Assembly (NCBI RefSeq): GCF_900176165.1
Contig: NZ_FWWU01000009.1
Coordinates: 1,173,501 to 1,237,500 of the forward strand
Reading direction: 5' to 3'
Source of the DNA: Deinococcus hopiensis KR-140
GTDB lineage: Bacteria; Deinococcota; Deinococci; Deinococcales; Deinococcaceae
Length of the DNA stretch: 64,000 nucleotides
In this document: in pieces, positions 56,228 to 64,000 of the stretch
Numbering within the stretch: the stretch's first letter is position 1
How the letters are laid out: each line of letters begins with the position of its first letter
The notes under the pieces: generated by a model
The model's input: only the letters and a program-made list of their open reading frames with translations
Told to the model about the DNA's origin: nothing
Database searches by the model: none
Made by a program: the position numbers and the translations under genes

Positions 56228-56233
56228 AGGGTA
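56228..56233 (-). promoter_or_regulatory. -10 element, leaderless PqqD-like gene
   Basis: TACCCT on the minus strand, 7 bp before the ATG at 56220. Confidence 0.45.
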
Positions 56234-56297
56234 GCGTGCCGCGCCGGAAAGCGGAACGCGGTGGGCGCGGCAGAAACAGGCCTGACAATTTGTCCCC

Positions 56298-56303
56298 TAT
56301 ACT
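56298..56303 (+). promoter_or_regulatory. -10 element for the candidate precursor peptide
   Basis: TATACT about 92 bp before the precursor ATG. The leader contains alternative short pairings (AACACC with GGTGTT, CAGAAC with GTTCTG) of unknown meaning. The same transcript would run into the nuclease gene. Confidence 0.4.
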
Positions 56304-56395
56304 GCGGCGGCCCCAACACCCAGAACGCCCGCACCCGCCGGGGTGTTCTGCATGTCTGCAAGATTGTGCCGGCCCCAAGACCCCGAGGAAATGCC

Positions 56396-56569
56396 ATGAA
56401 ATCTGACGCCCACCCCATTGTTCCCCAGCCTGCCCCCCCCACCCCCCGCTCGCCCTATACCCCCCCGCGTGTGGCGGTCCTGGGGCCCTGGCAGGCCGTG
56501 ACCCTGCTGTACACGGTGCCCATTGCCCCGGGGGGGCGGTCCGTCTTCCCGCCGGATTCGCACTTCTGA
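56396..56569 (+). CDS. candidate RiPP precursor peptide (lasso-like leader)
   Basis: A 57-residue peptide with a GAGGAA site 6 nt before its ATG. Its leader contains Tyr21, Pro24, Val26, Gly30 and Thr36 in the spacing Y-x2-P-x-V-x3-G-x5-T, the signature recognised by B1 proteins in lasso clusters (Leu is usual at the Val position). Thr36 would be the penultimate leader residue, so the core would start at Leu38: LYTVPIAPGGRSVFPPDSHF, 20 residues. There is no Asp or Glu at core positions 7-9; the only acid is Asp54 at position 17. A standard lasso ring is thus unlikely. Ser49 and Ser55 could be kinase targets. Confidence 0.65.
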   Translation: MKSDAHPIVPQPAPPTPRSPYTPPRVAVLGPWQAVTLLYTVPIAPGGRSVFPPDSHF

Positions 56570-56606
56570 TGCCCTGCCTCCCCCTCTGCGCTCCAGGAGC
56601 CACGAC

Positions 56607-59600
56607 ATGACCCGATCCGCACGCAAGACGCCCTTTACGCCCCACCGGTCGCTGCTCGCCGGACTGCTCGCCCTGGCCTCCTGCAGTCAGGTGCCGCAGG
56701 TTGCCGTGCCCGCTGCGCCCGCCATCCCCACCCGCGCACCCCTGAAGAGCCTGGGCGTGTACGAACTGAGCGTCACCGGAGCGAACACCGCCAGCCCCTC
56801 GGCGACCATTCGCCCAACCGGGCTCCAGGGACAGGCGCAGGAGGTGGGCGGCCTGACCTTCGCCCCGGTCTCCTTCGGCACCTTTACCGACGAGGCCACC
56901 CGCACCCGCCACCTGCGCGCGACCTTCCGGGTCACAAACGGCTCCGGCCAGGCGCTGACCGCCCCCGCCTATATCCCGCTGGACACCGAGGGCACGGGCG
57001 CTACGGTGGGCAACACGCCCTTCCTCGGCGTGCAGTATTTCGACGGCTCGGACGCTTCTGCGCGGGCGGGCGACATTGCCGTGGATACGCCCCGGCGGGT
57101 GAACAGCGCCACGGGCGCGATCGAGGCTGATCCATCCGCCACCCCGCTCGTGGGCAACCTGAACGCTGGAGACCTGCAGGTGAGCGTGCCCGCCGGGCAG
57201 CAACTCGCGGGCGTGGCGCACCAGGGCTGGCAGGGCGGGGCCGTGGCTCCCGGGGGCGAGCAGGTGGTGACCTTCGCGGCCAAGGTTCCGATGGCCGCCT
57301 CATCCGCGCAGGACCCCTTCGCCTTCCGGCTGGTGTTTAGCGTGGCGGACAACCCCGGCACCCTCTCCCTCACGAATGTGGCGGACGTGCAGGGCACCAC
57401 GGCAAGCGGCGACGCGCCGAGTCCCCTCGCCGGACAGGGCGTGACGGTGGAGGGCGTGGTCACGCTCGTCGCCCCCGGCCTGAGCGGGTACTTCCTGCAG
57501 GAAGAGGGCCTGGACGCGGACGGAAAGGCCGACACCAGCGACGGCCTCTTTGTGTTTTGCGGCCAGAGCTGCCCCACCCTCAGCGCCGGGGACCGTGTGC
57601 GCGCCTCCGGGACGGTGGCCGAGTTCCGGCGGTCGTACACCTACAACAAGGGTCAGCCCAGCGAGGTGGTGGTGACGGCCCCCGCCGCCGTCACGCAGCT
57701 CACGAACACCACCACCACCCTGCTGGCGAGCGGCAATGCCCTGCCCGCTCCCGTGGTCCTCGCGCCGGACGCACCCGAGGCGGACCGCGAGCGGTACGAG
57801 GGGATGCGGGTACGGACCACGGGTGTGGTGACGAACAACTTTCCCCTGGGCCGCTTCGGCAGCGTGGATCTGGCGACGGCCCGCATCTCCAATTACACGC
57901 AGCTCAACGCTCCGGACAAAACGGGCTACGCCGCGTTCCTGGCCGACCTGCCCAACCGGGCGCTGCGGGTGGACGACGTGAGCACCGCGCAGAACCCGGC
58001 GGGCGTGTTTGGCCGCGGGGGGCAGCCCCTGAGCGCGGGCAACACCCTGCGCGGCGGAGACACCGGGGACGTGACGGGCGTGCTGCACTACGATCACGAC
58101 GGCTATGGCAACCGCAGCGGCAGCGCCTTCGCCTACCGCGTGGAGGCGCAGAGCGCGCAGTTCACGCCCACCAATCCCCGCCTCAGCACGCCCGAGAACG
58201 TGGGGGGCAGCCTGCGCGTGGCGAGCATGAACGTGCTGAACTTCTTCACCACGCTCGACGGCACCGGCAACACCTGCACGGCGGGCGGCACAGGCTCGGG
58301 GGGCACCACCTCCGGCCAGGCCCCACGGGGCGCGAACACCTGCGACGAGTTCTCCCGCCAGCGCCAGAAGATCGTGAGCGCCATCCGGGGCCTGAACCCC
58401 GACGTGCTGGGCGTGCTGGAAATGCAAAACGACTTCAGCCGGGGCGCGGACAGCTCCATCGCCAACCTGGTGGGGGCGCTGAACGATCCGGCCACCGGAG
58501 GTACGGCGGGGCAGTTCGCCTACGTCAACCCGGGGCACAACGTGGGCACCGACGCGATCAGCGTGGCCCTGATCTACCAGCCCGCCCGCGTGCAGCCCGT
58601 AGGTCAGCTCGCCATCCTCGACAACACGGTGGACCCCACCTACACCGACACCTGCAATCGCCCCACCCTCGCGCAGACCTTCCAGAGTGCCGCGAACGGG
58701 GGCCGCTTCACGGCCGTGATGGCGCACCTCAAGAGCAAGGGCAGCGCGTGTGGGACGCTGGGCGACGCAGACCAGGGCGACGGCCAGGGCAACGGCTACG
58801 AGGCCCGGCAAAACGCTGCCACCGCCATCGTGAACTGGCTGAGCACCCACCCCACGGGCGTGGCCGAAGACGACCGCATCCTGATGGGCGACCTGAACGC
58901 CTACCGCATGGAAGTGCCGCTCCAGACGCTGAACGCGGGTGGCTACGGCAACCTGTTCGGGCCGGAGAGCTACTCGTACCAGTTTGACTCACAGTGGGGC
59001 AGCCTGGACCACGCCCTCGCCACGGCCAGCCTGAGCGCGCAGGTGACGGGGCAGACGAAGTGGCACATCAATTCTGACGAGCCCACCGTGCTGGACTACA
59101 ACACCGAGTTCAAGACGGCGGCGCAGCAGGGCAGCCTCTATGCGCCGGATCCCTTCCGCTCCAGCGATCACGATCCCCTCCTGATCGGGCTGAACCTGAC
59201 GCCCGACGCGCCCATCGTCTCCAACCCCGCCCCCACGGTGGTGCTCACGCCCGATACCGACAGCGCGGCGGTGACGGTGGGCGGCTCCAGCGTGTCCCGG
59301 AGCTTTACCGCCGTGGGCACGAACGCCACGGGCAACCTGACCGTGACCGTCACGCCCCAGGGTGGAGCCCCGGCGCTGGTGACGGCCCCGGCCACGGCCA
59401 CCAGCGGCACGCCCTTCAAGGTCACGGTGTTCGCTCCCACCGGGACCACGCCCGGCACCTACACCTACGGGCTGAAGGCCGGGGACAGCGGCGCGAGCGA
59501 CACCAGCACGCTGACGGTGACGGTGACGGCGGGGACGGGCGGAGGCGCGGCGGCCCAGCCCTGGATCAACGAGTTCCACTACGACAACGCCGGTCCAGAC

Positions 59601-60065
59601 GCCAACGAGTTTGTGGAGGTCGTGGTGCCGTCCGGCGTGGACCCGGCCAACCTGAAGGTCTACCTGTATAACGGCAACCCCGCCCAGCTGAAGCTGTACG
59701 GCGTGACTTCCGGATATGCCCTGGGTACGGGTGCAGCCTCCGGAAGCTACACCGTCCATACGGTGAACATCCCGGCGAGCACCGGTCTGCAAAATGGCAA
59801 TCTGGCGGGGAACGAGCCCGACGGCATCGCCCTGTGTGAGGGCACCACCCTCGTCGAATTTCTGAGCTACGAGGGCACCTTCACGCCCACCGACGGTTGC
59901 GCCGCTGGCGCCCAGAGCACCAACGTGGGTGTGGTGGAAGACGGCAGTGCGGGCGGCACTTCCATCCAGCGCAGCGGAACCGGAAGCAAAGCGGCCGACT
60001 TCTCCTGGAGCGTCGCCACCCCGGCCTCGGCGGGAGCGGTGAACGCCGGACAGACGCTGAACTGA
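56607..60065 (+). CDS. large secreted endonuclease/exonuclease-phosphatase-family nuclease (ExeM/NucH-like)
   Basis: A 1152-residue exported protein. LLAGLLALASC gives a lipobox with Cys26. Beta-rich Ig-like parts follow, then an OB-type segment (GQGVTVEGVVTLVAPGLSGY), then the nuclease domain of the DNase I/EEP fold: LRVASMNVLNFFTTLDG, LNPDVLGVLEMQNDF with the metal Glu, DRILMGDLNAYRMEVPLQTL and RSSDHDPLLIGL with the last Asp-His pair. A linker of Thr/Pro-rich Ig modules leads to a C-terminal lamin-tail-like domain (AQPWINEFHYDNAGPDANEF). Such proteins digest extracellular DNA for phosphate. The ATG follows an AGGAG site and is only 37 bp after the precursor-peptide gene. Confidence 0.88.
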   Translation: MTRSARKTPFTPHRSLLAGLLALASCSQVPQVAVPAAPAIPTRAPLKSLGVYELSVTGANTASPSATIRPTGLQGQAQEVGGLTFAPVSFGTFTDEATRTRHLRATFRVTNGSGQALTAPAYIPLDTEGTGATVGNTPFLGVQYFDGSDASARAGDIAVDTPRRVNSATGAIEADPSATPLVGNLNAGDLQVSVPAGQQLAGVAHQGWQGGAVAPGGEQVVTFAAKVPMAASSAQDPFAFRLVFSVADNPGTLSLTNVADVQGTTASGDAPSPLAGQGVTVEGVVTLVAPGLSGYFLQEEGLDADGKADTSDGLFVFCGQSCPTLSAGDRVRASGTVAEFRRSYTYNKGQPSEVVVTAPAAVTQLTNTTTTLLASGNALPAPVVLAPDAPEADRERYEGMRVRTTGVVTNNFPLGRFGSVDLATARISNYTQLNAPDKTGYAAFLADLPNRALRVDDVSTAQNPAGVFGRGGQPLSAGNTLRGGDTGDVTGVLHYDHDGYGNRSGSAFAYRVEAQSAQFTPTNPRLSTPENVGGSLRVASMNVLNFFTTLDGTGNTCTAGGTGSGGTTSGQAPRGANTCDEFSRQRQKIVSAIRGLNPDVLGVLEMQNDFSRGADSSIANLVGALNDPATGGTAGQFAYVNPGHNVGTDAISVALIYQPARVQPVGQLAILDNTVDPTYTDTCNRPTLAQTFQSAANGGRFTAVMAHLKSKGSACGTLGDADQGDGQGNGYEARQNAATAIVNWLSTHPTGVAEDDRILMGDLNAYRMEVPLQTLNAGGYGNLFGPESYSYQFDSQWGSLDHALATASLSAQVTGQTKWHINSDEPTVLDYNTEFKTAAQQGSLYAPDPFRSSDHDPLLIGLNLTPDAPIVSNPAPTVVLTPDTDSAAVTVGGSSVSRSFTAVGTNATGNLTVTVTPQGGAPALVTAPATATSGTPFKVTVFAPTGTTPGTYTYGLKAGDSGASDTSTLTVTVTAGTGGGAAAQPWINEFHYDNAGPDANEFVEVVVPSGVDPANLKVYLYNGNPAQLKLYGVTSGYALGTGAASGSYTVHTVNIPASTGLQNGNLAGNEPDGIALCEGTTLVEFLSYEGTFTPTDGCAAGAQSTNVGVVEDGSAGGTSIQRSGTGSKAADFSWSVATPASAGAVNAGQTLN

Positions 60066-60079
60066 GCCTCATGGCCCCG

Positions 60080-60107
60080 CCACCTCGCCCCCGGGCGGGG
60101 TGGTTTT
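60080..60107 (+). terminator. rho-independent terminator after the nuclease gene
   Basis: CCACCTCGCCC (60080-60090) pairs with GGGCGGGGTGG (60093-60103), one wobble pair, followed by TTTT. Confidence 0.75.
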
Positions 60108-60159
60108 CTCTATGCTCGCGGTATGGCTGCTCCTTCCCGGCCCAGTCTCACGCCCTGCC

Positions 60160-60472
60160 TCGGCCAGCGGGGGCGCGGGGTGGACCGTCCAATGGGCAGC
60201 GTGCATCCGTGCTGGCCCAGGCCCGTCTATCCCGTCAATGACAGTGGGTTGCCGGGCACCGTCAGCGGCGACGCTCAGCCATCGACGCCTCCCTGCTGGG
60301 GTGGTCCGGGCCGGTGCGGGAGGCCGAGGGCACGGTCACGGCAGTTCTCGTGCGGGTCGACGACGATGAGGACAAACTGGTGGTTCTTCACGAAAATGGG
60401 TGGACAGACGCGGAGATCATGAAGGCCGTGTGGTTTCAGGAGAGGTATTTCGGCACGCGCCTCGTGCGCTAG
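60160..60472 (+). pseudogene. inorganic pyrophosphatase-like gene, frameshifted
   Basis: A first frame reads VDRPMGSVHPCWPRPVYPVN and DSGLPGTVSGDAQP, the start of a family I pyrophosphatase-like protein. From about 60285 another frame continues IDASLLGWSGPVREAEGTVT, AVLVRVDDDEDKLVV, WTDAEIMKAVWFQERYFGTR and stops at 60470-60472. One frameshift separates the halves. The normal catalytic Asp cluster is partly preserved (SGD, VDDDEDK). It lies between the nuclease and the SDR gene. Confidence 0.6.
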
Positions 60473-60475
60473 GGT
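60470..60475 (+). promoter_or_regulatory. -10 element, leaderless SDR gene
   Basis: TAGGGT ending 7 bp before the ATG at 60483. Confidence 0.4.
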
Positions 60476-60482
60476 TCACCCC

Positions 60483-61190
60483 ATGACCGAGGCAAAACGG
60501 CCCGTAACCCTGATCACCGGCGCGACGGGCGGCATCGGCGTGGCGCTGGCCCGCGCCCTCTCGGGGGCCCATGGCCTCATCCTGCAGGGGCGCGATGGGG
60601 AACGCCTGGAAGCCCTCTGCGCCGAGGTGGATGGACGGCCCCTCCTCCTTGACCTGACGAAGCCAGCGACGTTTGCGGAAGCTGTGGCTGGACTGGAGCG
60701 GGTTACCAACGTGGTCCACAACGCTGGGGTGGTGGAACTGGGCGCGGTGGAGGAGCAGGGGCACGAGGTCTGGACGCACACCCTGGCGGTCAACGTGGTG
60801 GCCCCAGCGGCCCTCACGCGGGCGCTGCTGCCCCGGGTGCGGGACGAGCGGGGTACCTTCGTGTTCGTGAACAGTGGGGCGGGCCTACAGGCGAATGCCG
60901 GGTGGGGCAGCTACGCGGCGAGCAAGTTTGCCCTGAAGGCCCTGGCCGATTCACTGCGCGCCGAGGAAGCCGCGCACGGCGTCCGCGTTTCTACCGTCTA
61001 TCCGGGACGCACAGCGGGCCCCATGCAGCAGAAGGTCCGCGAGCAGGAGGGCGGTCCCTACGACGGGGCGACCTACCTGCGCGCCGAGACGGTGGCTGCC
61101 ACCATCCGCTTCGTGCTGGACGCCCCCAGGGATGCGACGCTGCCCGATGTCGGCGTGCGGCCCGGACCGGGCCAGGGGGCAAAGGGATGA
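60483..61190 (+). CDS. short-chain dehydrogenase/reductase
   Basis: A 235-residue SDR. The cofactor motif TGATGGIGVALARAL is near residue 11, the NNAG-like block reads VVHNAGVVELG, and the catalytic Ser-Tyr-Lys is seen in FVFVNSGAGLQ and SYAASKFALKALADSL. The substrate is unknown. Its stop overlaps the start of the FAD oxidoreductase gene (ATGA), so the two oxidoreductases are made together. Confidence 0.9.
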   Translation: MTEAKRPVTLITGATGGIGVALARALSGAHGLILQGRDGERLEALCAEVDGRPLLLDLTKPATFAEAVAGLERVTNVVHNAGVVELGAVEEQGHEVWTHTLAVNVVAPAALTRALLPRVRDERGTFVFVNSGAGLQANAGWGSYAASKFALKALADSLRAEEAAHGVRVSTVYPGRTAGPMQQKVREQEGGPYDGATYLRAETVAATIRFVLDAPRDATLPDVGVRPGPGQGAKG

Positions 61191-62161
61191 GCGCCGCCTT
61201 GCCACTCGCCCGGCAGGACTACGACGCCATCGTTATTGGCGCGGGTCCGGCAGGACTAAACGCGTCCCTGGTGCTGGGCGGAGCGGGGCGTGAGACGCTG
61301 CTGCTCGACGGCGGGCCACCGCGCAACCTCAAGGCGCGGGCGGCGCACGGGGTCTTTACCCGCGACGGGGCCACGCCCACCCACCTCAAAACGCTCGGCC
61401 TGGGGGACCTTGCCACCTATCCGGTGACGGTCTACCCTGGCCTCGCGCGGGAAGCGGTGGCGGTGCCCGAAGGCTTTGCGCTGCGCCTGGACAGCGGCTG
61501 GGTACGGGCGCGGCGGCTGCTGTTCGCCACAGGGGTGCGCGACGTGCTGCCGAACGTGCCCGGCCTGCGCGAGCGCTGGGGGTACACGGTCCACCACTGC
61601 CCCTACTGCGACGGCTGGCCGTGCCGGGACCTGGCCCTCGGCGTGCTGGGATCCGGCCAGGAGGGGCACCACCTCGCGCTCAGCGTGCGCTCGTGGTCTC
61701 CCCGGGTGATCCTGCTGACCGACGGCCCCGACGAATTGACGGACGAGCAGCGTGAGGACCTGCGGCGGGTGGGCATTCCCGTTCGTACCGCACCCATCCT
61801 GCGCCTGGGGGGCCAGGACGATGTGCGGATACGCTTTCGGGGAGGCGGGAGCCTATGTTTGGACGCCCTGTTTCTCAATCCCACCCAGGCCCAGAACAGC
61901 ACCCTGCCGGCCGCGCTGGGCTGCGAGCTGAACGGGAAGAGCCGCGTGGTGGTCAACGAGAACGGCATGACGAGCGTGCGTGGCCTCTGGGCAGCAGGCG
62001 ACATGACGGGCGCGCCCCAGTACGTCATGAGCGCGGCGTCAAGCGGCATGACGGCGGCCGTGTCCCTGAACACCACCCTCATCCATGAGGAGGTGCGCCA
62101 GCTGGGCGCGGCCTTTCACAAGTCGCTGGATGGGGAGACGGGAGAAGGGGAAGCGTCGTGA
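61187..62161 (+). CDS. FAD-dependent thioredoxin-reductase-like oxidoreductase
   Basis: A 324-residue two-dinucleotide-fold flavoprotein. FAD motif DAIVIGAGPAGLNASLVLGG at the start, NAD(P) motif LALGVLGSGQEGHHLAL mid-protein, a redox-type Cys pair in HHCPYCDGWPCRDLA, and GLWAAGDMTGAPQYVMSAAS near the end. The CPYC pair sits where thioredoxin reductase has its active disulfide, but proteins of this size and context often act on other substrates. Start ATG overlaps the SDR stop. Confidence 0.88.
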   Translation: MSAALPLARQDYDAIVIGAGPAGLNASLVLGGAGRETLLLDGGPPRNLKARAAHGVFTRDGATPTHLKTLGLGDLATYPVTVYPGLAREAVAVPEGFALRLDSGWVRARRLLFATGVRDVLPNVPGLRERWGYTVHHCPYCDGWPCRDLALGVLGSGQEGHHLALSVRSWSPRVILLTDGPDELTDEQREDLRRVGIPVRTAPILRLGGQDDVRIRFRGGGSLCLDALFLNPTQAQNSTLPAALGCELNGKSRVVVNENGMTSVRGLWAAGDMTGAPQYVMSAASSGMTAAVSLNTTLIHEEVRQLGAAFHKSLDGETGEGEAS

Positions 62162-62198
62162 TCTGAACCGGGCGTGGAGCCGGGCGGCGTCCCGTGCG

Positions 62199-62204
62199 TA
62201 CCAT
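62199..62204 (+). promoter_or_regulatory. -10 element, leaderless HAD gene
   Basis: TACCAT ending 6 bp before the ATG at 62211. Confidence 0.45.
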
Positions 62205-62210
62205 CCGGAC

Positions 62211-62861
62211 ATGACCCGCTCTGTCCGCGCCGTTCTCTTCGATCTCGACGGCACCCTCCACGACCGCGCCGCCACCATCCGCGAGTGGCTGGTGGGCCAC
62301 ACCGGGCGCCACGCCCTCCCCGCTGGGTACGCCGAACGTTTTACCGAACTCGACGACTTCGGTTACCGTCCCAAGCGGGAAGTCATGTTCCTCCTCGCGC
62401 GCGAATTCGGCCTGACGCACGATCCGGAGGTGCTGCTGGAAGACTTCTGGGCCCACGCCTTCAGGGCTCCCGTCCCCATGCCCCATACGCACGACGTTCT
62501 GCGCGAATTGCGGGCACGCGGCGTCCTCGTCGGCATCGTGACGAACGGGTGGGCGGACAAGCAGCGGCAGACACTGGTGGGGTTGAGGTTGGAAGGCCTG
62601 GTGGACGACGTGGTAATCAGCAAGGAAGTGGGGCTGAGCAAGCCCGATGCGTCCATCTACCGCCTGGCACTCGGGCGCCTCGGGGTGGACGCGGCAGCCA
62701 CCTGGTTCGTGGGTGACTCGCCCCGCAACGACGTGTGGGGACCGCAACAGGTGGGGATGCGCGCGGCGTATCTGCCCACCGGACACGGACTGAATGGCGA
62801 GGTGCCGGAAGCGACGCTGCGGAACGTGCGGGACGTGCTGGACCTGATTTCCGACGGCTGA
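62211..62861 (+). CDS. HAD-family hydrolase
   Basis: A 216-residue haloacid-dehalogenase-fold phosphatase. Motif I is LFDLDGTLHDRAAT, motif II VGIVTNGWADKQRQ, motif III the Lys in VGLSKPDASIYRLA, and motif IV WFVGDSPRNDVWGPQQ. A helical cap domain lies between motifs I and II, the subclass of phosphoglycolate phosphatase-like enzymes. The substrate is unknown. A TACCAT box precedes the ATG. Confidence 0.9.
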   Translation: MTRSVRAVLFDLDGTLHDRAATIREWLVGHTGRHALPAGYAERFTELDDFGYRPKREVMFLLAREFGLTHDPEVLLEDFWAHAFRAPVPMPHTHDVLRELRARGVLVGIVTNGWADKQRQTLVGLRLEGLVDDVVISKEVGLSKPDASIYRLALGRLGVDAAATWFVGDSPRNDVWGPQQVGMRAAYLPTGHGLNGEVPEATLRNVRDVLDLISDG

Positions 62862-62883
62862 TGGCTGGCCCCTGACCGCTTGC

Positions 62884-62889
62884 TACCAT
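62884..62889 (+). promoter_or_regulatory. -10 element, leaderless hrpB start
   Basis: TACCAT ending 6 bp before the GTG at 62896. Confidence 0.45.
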
Positions 62890-62895
62890 GCCCCC

Positions 62896-64000
<1,105 letters not shown>

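Noticed and set aside
57300..58850. 516-codon open frame on the minus strand
   Set aside because: Antisense to the nuclease gene, His/Arg/Gly-rich without domains.
53691..60065. Prophage or integrative element carrying the lasso-like locus
   Set aside because: No integrase, tRNA end or direct repeats flank it, and GC and codon use match the core genes.

Overview
The window is a 64 kb piece of a GC-rich chromosome that I assign to Deinococcus by inference. The evidence is gene content and order (rpsB-tsf-pyrH-frr-cdsA-dxr-rseP, gatC-serS, a short SecA without the C-terminal zinc tail, TelA, a Deinococcus-type siderophore operon), small intergenic repeats, and a very regular promoter style. 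At about 17 genes a -10 hexamer TANNNT lies only 5-10 nt before the start codon, which is the leaderless-mRNA arrangement known from Deinococcus. I cannot name the species.

Layout. 1-650: remnant of an IS630-type transposase. 0.77-4.9 kb (mostly minus): erythromycin-esterase-like protein, phosphoribosyltransferase, aminoglycoside-phosphotransferase-like protein, a decayed chloramphenicol-phosphotransferase-like gene and a uridine-kinase-like protein. 4.9-8.5 kb: TelA, a secreted BsuPI-type protein, gatC-serS. 8.7-9.95 kb: a frameshifted nucleotidyltransferase gene cut off by a mobile repeat. 9.96-14.8 kb: a complete iron-siderophore uptake operon led by a sucrase/ferredoxin-like protein. 14.9-18.0 kb: small, mostly unrecognised genes. 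18.05-21.7 kb: a fused ring-cleaving dioxygenase/carboxylesterase with a MarR regulator, and a PLP aminotransferase. 21.7-23 kb: gene debris. 23.0-25.0 kb: thrS with an attenuator-like leader. 25.1-27.9 kb: broken PadR regulator, tyrA, a secreted protein, a glycosyltransferase. 27.97-34.6 kb: rseP, dxr, cdsA, frr, pyrH, tsf, rpsB on the minus strand. 34.8-40.2 kb: frameshifted streptomycin-kinase-like gene, uppP, broken Nudix gene, DUF3445 protein, barnase/barstar pair, tsaD. 40.7-43.3 kb: secA. 43.3-47.0 kb: an accessory, lower-GC patch of fragments, two short genes and repeats. 47.0-51.0 kb: response regulator, CDF metal transporter, UvrD/PcrA helicase. 51.0-51.8 kb: three mobile repeats. 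51.8-53.6 kb: Nudix protein and RlmI-like methyltransferase. 53.7-60.1 kb: a lasso-peptide-like RiPP locus followed by a large secreted nuclease. 60.1-64 kb: decayed pyrophosphatase, SDR, FAD oxidoreductase, HAD hydrolase and HrpB, which runs off the end.

The most interesting part is 53.7-56.6 kb. A nucleotidyltransferase is fused to a lasso B2-type leader peptidase. It sits with an HPr-kinase-like protein, a PqqD-like recognition protein and a divergent 57-residue peptide that carries the lasso leader signature Y-x2-P-x-V-x3-G-x5-T. No asparagine-synthetase-like cyclase is present, and the presumed core has no Asp or Glu at positions 7-9, so a standard lasso ring is not expected.

Two families of small mobile repeats run through the window. 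One is a 128-bp element with TA-flanked terminal inverted repeats (four or five copies), the kind of MITE an IS630/Tc1-like transposase could move. The other is a repeat of about 125 bp with five copies. Both are found at the broken ends of decayed genes.
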